Below, piece after piece: positions 42,869-51,753 of a stretch of DNA of 64,000 nt. The notes under the pieces were generated by a model. It did not search any database and was not told the DNA's origin. It saw only the letters and a list, made by a program, of their open reading frames with translations. Positions within the stretch are counted from its first letter, which is position 1. The number at the start of each line of letters is the position of its first letter. A program made the position numbers and the translations under genes. Source of the stretch: Chryseobacterium sp. G0201 (GTDB lineage Bacteria > Bacteroidota > Bacteroidia > Flavobacteriales > Weeksellaceae); NCBI RefSeq assembly GCF_003815655.1, contig NZ_CP033917.1, forward strand, positions 62,001-126,000, written 5' to 3'.

Positions 42869-44029
42869 ATGAAAAAATTAGCAATATTCTCTTCCCTTTT
42901 TATCGGGGCTCTTGCATTAGCACAAGGTATAAAATTTGAAGACAGCAACTTCGCCACTATTTTAGCAAAAGCTAAGAAAGAAAACAAACTTGTATTTGTT
43001 GATGCCTATGCATCTTGGTGTGCGCCTTGTAAATTGATGGTGAAAAATATTTTCCCACTTCAAACCGTTGGAGATTATTATAACTCTCACTTTATCAATG
43101 CAAAAATTGATATGGAAAAAGGAGAAGGTATTGGTCTTGCTAAAAAATATAATGTAAAATTACTCCCAACTTATTTATTCATCGACGGAAACGGAGAAGA
43201 GGTACACAGAACCTTAGGCTACGTGGAAGAAAAAGACTTCATACAATTTGCAAAAGATGCAAGAGATCCAAACAAAAGACTGGTATCTTTAAAACAACAA
43301 TTTGAAAACGGAGAAAAAGATCCTGAATTCTTAAAAAATCTTGCAGGACTTACGCTTTACACCGATGCAGCATTCACAGGCAGAGTTTTGGAACGTTATT
43401 TTAAATCAAAACCGAGCTTGGATCAGGAAGATGTTCAAATGCTTCTTGCCGGAACCCAAAGCACGGAAAGCCCTTTGTACAAAATTTTCCAGGAGAAGAA
43501 AGCAGATATTCTAAAGCTTCTTCCTGAAGAAAAATATAAGATGATCGACAAGAATATAAAGCTTACTACCGTTCTAAAAAAATCTTACAATGCTGATTCT
43601 AAAAAATGGGACGACGCTTATTTCCTAAAAGAAACCCAAAGTTTTTTAAGCAAAGAAGAAGCTGAAAAGATCCTGAAAAGAGCAAAATCTAACAGAGCTT
43701 TGAAAGATAAGGACATTGCAACTTACGAGAAATTAACATTAGATTTATATAAAGATTATTCTGCAGCGAGCTCAGATGAATTAAATTCAGTTGCCTGGAA
43801 TTTCTTTGAAAATGTAAACAATAAACCTTCTTTAGAAAAAGCTGTTGCTTGGGCTCAGGAATCTGTAAAGAAGAATGAGAGCTATGCTAATACAGATACA
43901 TTAGCTAATCTTTACAATAAAATTGGTGATAAGAAAAATGCAAAAATTTGGGCTGAGAAATCAATTCAACTGGCAAAAAGCACAGGGGGAGATTCTTCAA
44001 ACACAGAAAAATTATTACAAAGTCTTTAA
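42869..44029 (+). CDS. Secreted thioredoxin-domain protein (paralogue of 38454)
   Basis: I use the ATG at 42869, giving 386 residues with the signal peptide MKKLAIFSSLFIGALALAQ; an upstream ATG at 42848 adds seven residues that do not fit a signal peptide. The thioredoxin motif ASWCAPCKLM and VKLLPTYLFIDGNGE (cis-Pro) are present, followed by 250 helical residues like its paralogue. Both have GEGI(G/T)xAKKY at the same place. Probably a periplasmic redox protein. Confidence 0.88.
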   Translation: MKKLAIFSSLFIGALALAQGIKFEDSNFATILAKAKKENKLVFVDAYASWCAPCKLMVKNIFPLQTVGDYYNSHFINAKIDMEKGEGIGLAKKYNVKLLPTYLFIDGNGEEVHRTLGYVEEKDFIQFAKDARDPNKRLVSLKQQFENGEKDPEFLKNLAGLTLYTDAAFTGRVLERYFKSKPSLDQEDVQMLLAGTQSTESPLYKIFQEKKADILKLLPEEKYKMIDKNIKLTTVLKKSYNADSKKWDDAYFLKETQSFLSKEEAEKILKRAKSNRALKDKDIATYEKLTLDLYKDYSAASSDELNSVAWNFFENVNNKPSLEKAVAWAQESVKKNESYANTDTLANLYNKIGDKKNAKIWAEKSIQLAKSTGGDSSNTEKLLQSL

Positions 44030-44040
44030 TGAAAAATTTT

Positions 44041-44073
44041 AAAAAAAACCGCAGATTACTTTGCGGTTTTTTT
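44041..44073 (+). terminator. Terminator after the thioredoxin-domain gene
   Basis: AAAAACCGCA pairs with TTGCGGTTTTT around GATTACT, followed by a T-run. Confidence 0.85.
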
Positions 44074-44193
44074 TGTGCTTGTCATATTATAATCAATCTT
44101 TTATAGATTTGGTTATACATTTATAGATTTGAATAATATTTAAGCTCTATTTTCATTTATTTTTTATAAATAATACGCGTAATAGGTTATGGG

Positions 44194-45561
44194 TTAATTT
44201 ACAGGTATTGCATACAACATATCTTCACCCCAATACGTTCCTCCAAAAGAAACAAAAAGTTTGTTGGTTGATCCTCCGGTAAACTCTCCCCAAGCATAAT
44301 AATAATAATACGTTTTTGGGGCACCGGATGTATTCTCAATTAATACATTTCCTCCTGTAAGTGCGTAAGGGGTATATCGGGTTGAACCACCACTAAATAA
44401 AGAAGCCATTGACACAATATCGGAACTTGGCGCTAATGTAGTTGGTGAATTTGAGAGACTAGATCGCAGCCATCCAAAATCATCTTCACTATTTCTATTA
44501 TCCATTTTAAGCAGCATTGTTGAAGTCACCATCCATTTTCCAGGTGGAAGTGTAATAGTAGTACCCGTATATTTAGGAGTAATTCCGGTAATATCTGTAC
44601 CAGCTCCCAAAACTCCTATTGCCGGCTTTTTTGAGGCTGTATTTAGCACCCATTTTGGAGCAGCTCCCGGACCATTTGATACAAGTACTTCCCCAGCCGC
44701 TCCCGCAGAACCCGGTGTAGAACCATTACCTCCAACATTTAGTTCATTAGTAATTTGCAGAGACCCATTAACATGAAGTGTTCTTTGTGGCATACCAGTT
44801 AATATCCCTGTAAATCCGCTAGGAAGTATATTGAAATATTTCAAATAATTCCCTCCATTACTATGTAATATTTGAAAAGTATTATCTGTTGCTGAAGCAC
44901 TATTTTGTATGGTACCCATACCCCAAGAAGCACCGCCACCGTTGTAAGAGTTGAACCCCATATAAGCCGTATTATTAGCCGCAACCGGTGAAGTATTTAT
45001 GATACGTAATTGTGTTGCTTCAGAAGTTCCTATTGCCTGCGCTACATCCAACTTTACACTTGGCGTAATAGTTCCTATTCCTACTCGATCATTTGCGGCA
45101 TCTACAGATAATGTTGTTCCATCCACAGAGAAACCATTAGTTGCCGTTCCGTTAAAAGCTAGCGTATTAGCTCCTTGAGTTACGATTCTGTTTCCGGTAA
45201 GCGTACCATCGGAATTATAAATATTAACAGATGCTGATGTTGCATTTAATTTCACCCATACAGTACCATTATAGTAGTAATAGCCTACCGTGTCAATATT
45301 TACAGCTGTACCGGCTTGTGTTCCGTTTGCCACACCATTTACATAAATAAGGGTTGAGGTCTGAACCCCTTTCATACTTTGAGCTCTTTGTCTGTCAACT
45401 CTTGGGATCAATAATCCATCTACATTGGTAGTAGTGCCTGTAGCATTTTTAGCAGTAATATCTAAAGTAGAAGTCGGAGACGGTGTATTGATACCAACCT
45501 GAGCTATAACTAATGAAGAAACTCCTACAAGAGCAAATAAGCTTAAAAATTTTTTTTTCAT
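44194..45561 (-). CDS. Secreted fibre-like protein 1 (one repeat module)
   Basis: 455 residues with signal peptide (LSLFALVGVSSLVIAQ). N-terminal head: VGINTPSPTSTLDITAKNAT, GLLIPRVDRQRAQSM, YYYYNGTVWVKL. One copy of the module (NIYNSDGTLTGNRIVTQGAN, FSVDGTTLSVDAANDRVGIGT). Then HVNGSLQITNELNVGGNGST, and a C-terminal jelly-roll-like domain (TITLPPGKWMVTSTMLLKMD) similar to C1q/TNF-type trimers. Probably a surface trimer. First of four tandem minus-strand paralogues from this side. No T9SS sorting signal was seen. Confidence 0.75.
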   Translation of the reverse strand: MKKKFLSLFALVGVSSLVIAQVGINTPSPTSTLDITAKNATGTTTNVDGLLIPRVDRQRAQSMKGVQTSTLIYVNGVANGTQAGTAVNIDTVGYYYYNGTVWVKLNATSASVNIYNSDGTLTGNRIVTQGANTLAFNGTATNGFSVDGTTLSVDAANDRVGIGTITPSVKLDVAQAIGTSEATQLRIINTSPVAANNTAYMGFNSYNGGGASWGMGTIQNSASATDNTFQILHSNGGNYLKYFNILPSGFTGILTGMPQRTLHVNGSLQITNELNVGGNGSTPGSAGAAGEVLVSNGPGAAPKWVLNTASKKPAIGVLGAGTDITGITPKYTGTTITLPPGKWMVTSTMLLKMDNRNSEDDFGWLRSSLSNSPTTLAPSSDIVSMASLFSGGSTRYTPYALTGGNVLIENTSGAPKTYYYYYAWGEFTGGSTNKLFVSFGGTYWGEDMLYAIPVN

Positions 45562-45966
45562 AAGTGTTGTGTATTTTAATTTGTGTATTTTTTTTTACGG
45601 TGCGAAGAGAACAAAAAATAAGGAAACTGCAAAAAAAGCAGCATACCATTTATATACCATTTTCGTTTAACAAATTGAAAAACAGAATTATAAAAAACAT
45701 TCATTATACTATATCTAATTTTTAAAAAAAATATAAAATCAAAGTAAAAAATTTTTCACTATACAGTGTTATTTCTTATGTAAGAATAAAAATTAATCAC
45801 TTATTGAAGAAAAATATACACTCTGATATCACCTAAAATTACCTCATCTTCTTAAAGTTTAATTTTTATGATTGCTTTTAAAATTAAAAACAAAAAAAAT
45901 CCGCCTTTCGACGGATTTTGCTAAGAGGAATTTCATTAAATATTTTTAGCTTAATAATTAATCCTA
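45562..45966. other. Intergenic region with duplicated upstream sequence, copy 1
   Basis: It aligns along most of its length with 47668-48069 (shared CATTTATATACCATTTT-type, TTTTTCACTATACAGTG, GAATAAAAATTAATCAC and CCGCCTTTCGACGGA segments). CACT and AGTG arms (in CACTATACAGTG at about 45757-45768) form a small palindrome about 200 bp upstream of the fibre 1 start. It ends in the terminator of fibre 2. Confidence 0.75.
45892..45919 (-). terminator. Terminator after fibre gene 2
   Basis: AATCCG and CGGATT arms around CCTTTCGA. On the minus strand an eight-T run follows. Same hairpin as 47990-48019. Confidence 0.8.
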
Positions 45967-47667
45967 TTAGTTATTTCCTATTTTATAAATTAATACCTGA
46001 GTTGATAATTTCACCAGTGTCATTCCCGGACCTGAACAATTTCCGGATTGTCCCCTTCCCAAACGTATCTGCCAAGTTTGTCCTGCAGGAACTGTCGTTG
46101 TATAATTAACAGTTCCCCCATGATTGGAAACTACTCCTTCAGAATGTACAGCGGTACTGTGTACTCTTTGTTCTACATTATTGAGTGGAAAATTTACAAA
46201 ATATGAGCTAATTGTACATCCCGGACTATTGTGCACTCCTTCATACACAAAGGAGATCTGATATATTCCCTGTGGCAGAGTAACTGTGCTTGTTGCCGCA
46301 TTATAGGTAAGACCACTTATCCCATTGGTTATCATTGACATTGGCACCACTTGAGATCCACCAATTCCTATTCCATTTAAAAAATCATTTTGGTCAGTAT
46401 CTAATCTGAAAACAGCAGGTCTCGGTATACCCAAATCCTCTACTGTACCCAGTTTTTTAACAACGCCAGAAGGGTTTATTGCCATCAATTGATCCGTTCC
46501 TGAATTCCCGGCTACGACTCCATCCAAACGTAAAGGATCTGATCCCGCAGTAACGTGGAGCTTATTGGCAGGAGCTGCATTACCAATACCTATCCTGTCA
46601 TTGGCTGCATCTACCGACAACGTTGTTCCGTCTACAGAAAAAGCATTCGTTGCTGTTCCGTTAAAGGTTAGCCTGTTCGCCCCTTGTGTTACTGTTCTGT
46701 TTCCTGTAAGTGTTCCGTCCGAATTATAAATATTTACACTTGCAGGCAATGCCTGCCAAGTTGGTGCAGTTCCGGCTCCTGCTGAAGTAAGAATCTGACC
46801 TGCTGTACCAGCGCTTCCTGCAGTAGTACCATTTCCTCCTACGTTTAATTCATTGGTAACCTGCAAAGATCCATTTACATGGAGTGTTCTTTGTGGTGTA
46901 GCAGTCAATATCCCTGTAAACCCTGTGTTTGGTCTTATGGTAAAAAATTTATTATAGTTACCTCCGCTACTAAACATAATGTGAAAGTTATTATCTGTTG
47001 CACTGGCACTGTTTTGTATAGTACCCATGCCCCAGGTAGCACCTCCACCATTATAAGAATTAAAGCCCATAAGAGCAGTGTTATTAGCTGCTACCGGTGA
47101 GGTATTTATAATACGAAACTGGGTTGCTTCAGAAGTTCCTATTGCCTGTGCTACATCTAACTTTACACTCGGCGTAGTAGTTCCTATTCCCACTCTATCA
47201 TTTGCGGCATCTACTGATAATGTTGTTCCGTCTACAGAGAAGGCATTGGTTGCCGTTCCGTTAAATGCTAATGTTTTATCAGCCTGCGTTACAACTCTGT
47301 TTCCGGTAAGCGTACCGTCGGAATTATAAATATTTACACCGGATGATGATGATAATTTCGCCCAAACTGTTCCGTTGTAATAATAGTATCCTACTGCATC
47401 TATATTTACGGCTGTTCCGGTTTGTGTCCCACTACCGGCATTATTAACATAAATTATCGTTGAGGTCTGAACCCCTGCCATACTTTGAGCTCTTTGTCTG
47501 TCAACTCTTGGGATCAACAATCCATCTACATTGGTAGTAGTGCCTGTAGCATTTTTTGCAACAATATCCAAAGTGGAACCGGGAGATGATGTATTTATAC
47601 CAACTTGGGCTATTACTAAAGAAGAAGCTCCTACAAGGGCAACTAAGGTTAAAAAATTTTTTTTCAT
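45967..47667 (-). CDS. Secreted fibre-like protein 2 (two repeat modules)
   Basis: 566 residues. Same signal peptide style and head as fibre 1 (VGINTSSPGSTLDIVAKNAT, GLLIPRVDRQRAQSM). The SDGTLTGNR...NDRxGIG module occurs twice. The C-terminal domain (RPAVFRLDTDQNDFLNG, LTYNAATSTVTLPQGIYQIS, RLGRGQSGNCSGPG) differs from fibre 1 but is shared with fibre 3. It looks like a C1q-type jelly roll. Likely trimeric surface fibre with a receptor-binding-like head; target unknown. Confidence 0.75.
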   Translation of the reverse strand: MKKNFLTLVALVGASSLVIAQVGINTSSPGSTLDIVAKNATGTTTNVDGLLIPRVDRQRAQSMAGVQTSTIIYVNNAGSGTQTGTAVNIDAVGYYYYNGTVWAKLSSSSGVNIYNSDGTLTGNRVVTQADKTLAFNGTATNAFSVDGTTLSVDAANDRVGIGTTTPSVKLDVAQAIGTSEATQFRIINTSPVAANNTALMGFNSYNGGGATWGMGTIQNSASATDNNFHIMFSSGGNYNKFFTIRPNTGFTGILTATPQRTLHVNGSLQVTNELNVGGNGTTAGSAGTAGQILTSAGAGTAPTWQALPASVNIYNSDGTLTGNRTVTQGANRLTFNGTATNAFSVDGTTLSVDAANDRIGIGNAAPANKLHVTAGSDPLRLDGVVAGNSGTDQLMAINPSGVVKKLGTVEDLGIPRPAVFRLDTDQNDFLNGIGIGGSQVVPMSMITNGISGLTYNAATSTVTLPQGIYQISFVYEGVHNSPGCTISSYFVNFPLNNVEQRVHSTAVHSEGVVSNHGGTVNYTTTVPAGQTWQIRLGRGQSGNCSGPGMTLVKLSTQVLIYKIGNN

Positions 47668-48069
47668 TAGTGTTATGATTTTAATTTGTGTATTTTTTTC
47701 ACAGTGCGAAGTGAAGAAAAATTAAGGAAATTGCAAAAAAAACGGTATACCATTTATATACTATTTTAGTTTAACAATATGAAAACCAAAGTTATAAAAT
47801 TCTTCCACTATAACATATCTGATTAAAAAAAACAAAAAATCAAATCAAAAAAATTTTTCACTACATAGTGTTATTTCTTATATGAGAATAAAAATTAATC
47901 ACATATCAAAGAAAAATATACATTATGAACTTATTTAAAATCACCTCATCTACTTAAAATTTATTTTTATAATTGTTTTTAATTTTAAAAAAAAAAAAAC
48001 CGCCTTTCGACGGATTTTTTAAGATGAATTTCATCAAAAATTTCATCTGTTTTTTAATAATTAATCCTA
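47668..48069. other. Intergenic region with duplicated upstream sequence, copy 2
   Basis: Counterpart of 45562-45966, upstream of fibre 2. It carries CACTACATAGTG (arms CACTA and TAGTG) at the position matching the palindrome of copy 1; the two central bases and outer pairs vary while symmetry is kept. It ends with the terminator of fibre 3. Confidence 0.75.
47990..48019 (-). terminator. Terminator after fibre gene 3
   Basis: A-run, then CCG and CGG arms around CCTTTCGA, extended by AAA/TTT pairs. The minus strand ends with a long T-run. Confidence 0.8.
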
Positions 48070-50730
48070 TTAGTTATTTCCTATTTTATAAATCAATACC
48101 TGAGTTGATAATCCAGCAAGTAACATTCCAGCACCTAAGCAATTTCCGGATTGCCCTCTTCCTAAACTTATCTGCCAGGTTTTTCCTGCAGGTACTGTTG
48201 TTGTATAATTAACAGTTCCCCCATGATTAGAATTTGCTCCTTGAACATGCGAAGCTGTGTTATGTACCCTTTGAATTCCAGCATTCAGCGGAAAATCAAC
48301 AAAGTATGAGCTTATCGTACATCCCGTAGCATTATGAGCTGCTTCATATACAAATGCAATCTGATATAATCCCTGTGGCAGAGTAACTGTACTTGTTGCC
48401 GCATTATAGGTAAGTCCGTTTATACCATTGGCAATCATTGTCATCGGTACTACTTGAGAAGTACCAATTCCTTGTGCAGATAAAAAATCATTTTGTTGAG
48501 TATCTAATCTGAAAACGGCAGGTCTCGGTATACCCAAATCCTCTACCGTACCTATTTTTTTAACAACGCCCGAAGGATTTATCGCCATCAATTGGTCCGT
48601 TCCCGCATTTCCGGTTGCCACCCCATCCAGACGTAGGGGATCTGTCGTTGCTACTACATGAAGATTATTAGCAGGCGCTATTGTACCGATACCGACCCTA
48701 TTATTGGCTCCATCTACAGACAATGTAGTCCCGTCTACAGAAAAGGAATTCGTTGCGGTTCCATTAAAAGCCAATGTTCTTGCTCCCTGTGTTACCACTC
48801 TGTTTCCGGTAAGCGTTCCGTCTGAATTGTATATATTCAGATTAGCAGGAATATTTAAATTCTGCCATGTTGGTGCAGTTCCAGCTCCGGACGACACAAG
48901 ATATTGTCCGGCTGTTCCGGCGCTTCCGGCTGTGGCTCCGTCTCCTCCTACATTTAACTCATTGGTAATCTGTAAATCGCCATTTACATGCAATTTTCTT
49001 TGAGGGGTCGCTGTTCCGATACCTGTATTTCCTGAAGGTATAATATTAAAGAATTTCTGGAAATTACCTCCATTACTATATACAATCTGAAAGTTATTAT
49101 CTATAGCTGTTGCACTGTTCTGCTTAGATCCTATTGCCCACGTTGCACCGCCTCCGTTGTAAGAGTTGAAACCGATGTAGGCCGTATTGTCGGTAGCAAC
49201 CGGCGAGGTATTCAAAATACGCAGATGTGTGCTTTCTGCAGTACCTATAGCCTGAGCAACGTCTAGTTTCACGGCCGGTGCTGCAGTTCCTATACCCACA
49301 TTTCCTCCAGCCGCAACTCTCATTTTTTCAGTATTATTTGTTCTTACAACCATATCCTGATTGTCTATTGTACCCAAAAAGTTGGTGGCAGGCGTAGTTC
49401 CTGTATTACCTGTTAGACTCCAGTCATTATTAGGGGCTAGGTTTTGCCAAGTTGGTGCCGCTCCGGCTCCGGCCGATGTAAGAATCTGTCCCGCTGTTCC
49501 GGCGCTTCCCGCCGTTGTTGCATTACCGCCAACGTTTAATTCATTCGTTACCTGCAATCCGCCAGTTACATGAAGTTTTCTTTGTGGAGTTGCTGTTCCC
49601 ACACCCATCCTGTCATTAGCAGCATCTACAGAAAGTGTAGATCCATCAACAGAAAATGCATTGGTTGCTGTTCCGTTGAAAGCTAATGTGTTTGCTCCCT
49701 GTGTTACGACTCTGTTTCCGGTAAGCGTTCCGTCTGAGTTGTAGATATTCACACTCGCAGGAGCTGCAGGTAATGCCTGCCATGTTGGCGCTGCTCCGGC
49801 TCCCGCAGAAGTCAGAACCTGACCTGTTGTTCCTGCGCTTCCGGCTGTGGCTCCGTCTCCTCCTACATTCAATTCATTGGTAATCTGCAAGCCTCCATTC
49901 ACATGTAATCTTTTCTGAGGTGTAGAAGTTCCAATACCCGTATTTCCTGAAGGTACGATATTGAAGAATTTCTGAAAGCTACCTCCATTGCTATATACAA
50001 TTTGAAAATTATTATCATTCGGAGCAGTACTATTTTGAAGCGCTCCGATTCCCCAAGTTACTCCGCCACTTGCATTATTTGAACTAAATCCAAGATATGA
50101 GGTATTATTAGCAGCCACGGGCGAGGTATTTCTCAAGGCAAGTATGGGAATTTCTGCTGTACTGGCAGCAGCATCTATTAAACTGTATCTGCCTGTTCCT
50201 GTAGGATTTGCAACCACATGAAATCTATTTTCCGGGGTTGTGGTTCCTATACCCACCCTATCATTGGCCGCATCTACAGACAAGGTAGTTCCATCCACTG
50301 AAAAAGCATTAGCAGCACTTCCGTTAAAGGCTAGCGTATTTGCACCTTGCGTTACGATTCTGTTTCCGGTAAGAGTTCCATCCGAATTGTAAATATTGAC
50401 CGGGCTATTGGCTCCTAATTTCGTCCAGACCGTCCCGTTGAAGAAATAATATCCGACAGCATCAATCAATGCTGCAGTTCCGCTTGTTGATCCGTTGGCG
50501 ATACTGTTTACGTAGATTAAAGTAGAAGTAGGTACTGCTGTCATACTTTGAGCTCTCAGCCTGTCTACCCTAGGAATAAGCAGCCCATCTACTGTACTTC
50601 CTGTGGTATTTTTGGCTGTCACATCCAATGTAGCAGCAGGAGATGTTGTATTTATTCCTACCTGACCATATATAACCGAAGAACAACCCAATAGAGCAAT
50701 CAAAAGTGGTAATGTTTGTTTTTTCATCAC
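48070..50730 (-). CDS. Secreted fibre-like protein 3 (three repeat modules)
   Basis: 886 residues, signal peptide MMKKQTLPLLIALLGCSSVI then YGQVGINTTSPAATLDVTAK. Three copies of the NIYNSDGTLTGNR...LSVDAANDR(V/M)G(I/V)GT module. Three copies of an HVNGxLQITNELNVGG...GSAGTxGQ...WQ linker. Two copies of a NTSPVA(A/T)(N/D)NT...YSNGG block. The C-terminal domain is the same C1q-like one as fibre 2. Fibres 2 and 3 probably share a ligand class, with different stalk lengths. Confidence 0.75.
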   Translation of the reverse strand: MMKKQTLPLLIALLGCSSVIYGQVGINTTSPAATLDVTAKNTTGSTVDGLLIPRVDRLRAQSMTAVPTSTLIYVNSIANGSTSGTAALIDAVGYYFFNGTVWTKLGANSPVNIYNSDGTLTGNRIVTQGANTLAFNGSAANAFSVDGTTLSVDAANDRVGIGTTTPENRFHVVANPTGTGRYSLIDAAASTAEIPILALRNTSPVAANNTSYLGFSSNNASGGVTWGIGALQNSTAPNDNNFQIVYSNGGSFQKFFNIVPSGNTGIGTSTPQKRLHVNGGLQITNELNVGGDGATAGSAGTTGQVLTSAGAGAAPTWQALPAAPASVNIYNSDGTLTGNRVVTQGANTLAFNGTATNAFSVDGSTLSVDAANDRMGVGTATPQRKLHVTGGLQVTNELNVGGNATTAGSAGTAGQILTSAGAGAAPTWQNLAPNNDWSLTGNTGTTPATNFLGTIDNQDMVVRTNNTEKMRVAAGGNVGIGTAAPAVKLDVAQAIGTAESTHLRILNTSPVATDNTAYIGFNSYNGGGATWAIGSKQNSATAIDNNFQIVYSNGGNFQKFFNIIPSGNTGIGTATPQRKLHVNGDLQITNELNVGGDGATAGSAGTAGQYLVSSGAGTAPTWQNLNIPANLNIYNSDGTLTGNRVVTQGARTLAFNGTATNSFSVDGTTLSVDGANNRVGIGTIAPANNLHVVATTDPLRLDGVATGNAGTDQLMAINPSGVVKKIGTVEDLGIPRPAVFRLDTQQNDFLSAQGIGTSQVVPMTMIANGINGLTYNAATSTVTLPQGLYQIAFVYEAAHNATGCTISSYFVDFPLNAGIQRVHNTASHVQGANSNHGGTVNYTTTVPAGKTWQISLGRGQSGNCLGAGMLLAGLSTQVLIYKIGNN

Positions 50731-51753
50731 ATTTATTTTTAATAATTATAGTTACAAAACACTAATCTAAATTTTTTATTAAAATAGTAAAATATGAAAC
50801 ATGAATAATTATTTTTTATTAATAATTAAATTATGTTATAAAATAAATAATTTAAATTCGATTTAATAAATTAATTAGCAATAAGAAAATATTTTACATT
50901 TAGAAATAAACTATGAAATTATTTCAAATCTAAGAGCAGATAACACTTAAAAAAACAAAACAATTAATCAAAAAAAAACGAATTATGTTAACAACATTTA
51001 TTAAAAATAAATGAACTAAAATTGTTAATAAAAAGTTAAATTACGATAATCTTTGCAAATAAATATTTTGTAAATGTTTATAAAATAAGAAGGTTAAACA
51101 TTTAAACATAAAGTTACTTTTGACTAAAATCATTACATAAAAATAAAAAATCATCATTTTGTATAAATTTATCGATAAAGATGCAGCAAAAATCACTTCC
51201 ACATTTGAACATTTTGAATGAAAAGCAAATGAATGTAAGTCAAACCTATTGTCGTTTTATATTTTAATCCCATTCCAACTCTACCATTAAGTGTATTAAC
51301 AAAAAAGTTTACTTAAGTCTACTGAGAATCCTTTGAATAAACTCTTTGTAAATATAATAGGAAAAGTTAACCTCATAACTATTTAACCTTTAACAATATT
51401 TTTTTACAACAGGTAATATTGTAATATCTGTACAATGATCAATTATTTAACAGATGATTTAATATTGATTACCATAAAATTAGGAAATAGAAATTTTCAT
51501 TTTTATTAAAAACCAACACAAACTTAATAGATACTTACAAGTTATATACTAAAAAAAGCCGCCTCAAATGATTTGAGACAGCTTTTATAGTACAGTAACC
51601 GATTCAGTTAAAAAATACTAATTCGTTATATACTATTTTTGGTGAACTTTTCACTGATGATGATCAAATGAGAAATTAATTTGGGAACATTTCGCATATT
51701 TTTTCGCCACCAGTGAGATCTGTTCACGCGGGGAAAAAAAATCTTTTCAAAGA
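50731..51753. other. Long AT-rich intergenic region upstream of fibre gene 3
   Basis: About 1 kb with no supported gene. It contains the terminator of fibre 4 (51551-51586) and, on the far side, the leader of fibre 3. A 28-codon plus-strand ORF begins at 51180 (MQQKSLPHLNILNEKQMNVS) but has no other support. The strong A/T bias is typical of a regulatory or recombined spacer. Confidence 0.45.
51551..51586 (-). terminator. Terminator after fibre gene 4
   Basis: AAAAGCCGCCTCAAAT pairs with ATTTGAGACAGCTTTT (two mismatches) around a single G. T-run on the minus strand. It lies about 170 bp downstream of the stop. Confidence 0.8.

Noticed and set aside
51180..51266. 28-codon ORF (MQQKSLPHLNILNEKQMNVS...) in the long intergenic region
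   Set aside because: No promoter, no continuation or partner, and the surrounding DNA is of very low complexity.
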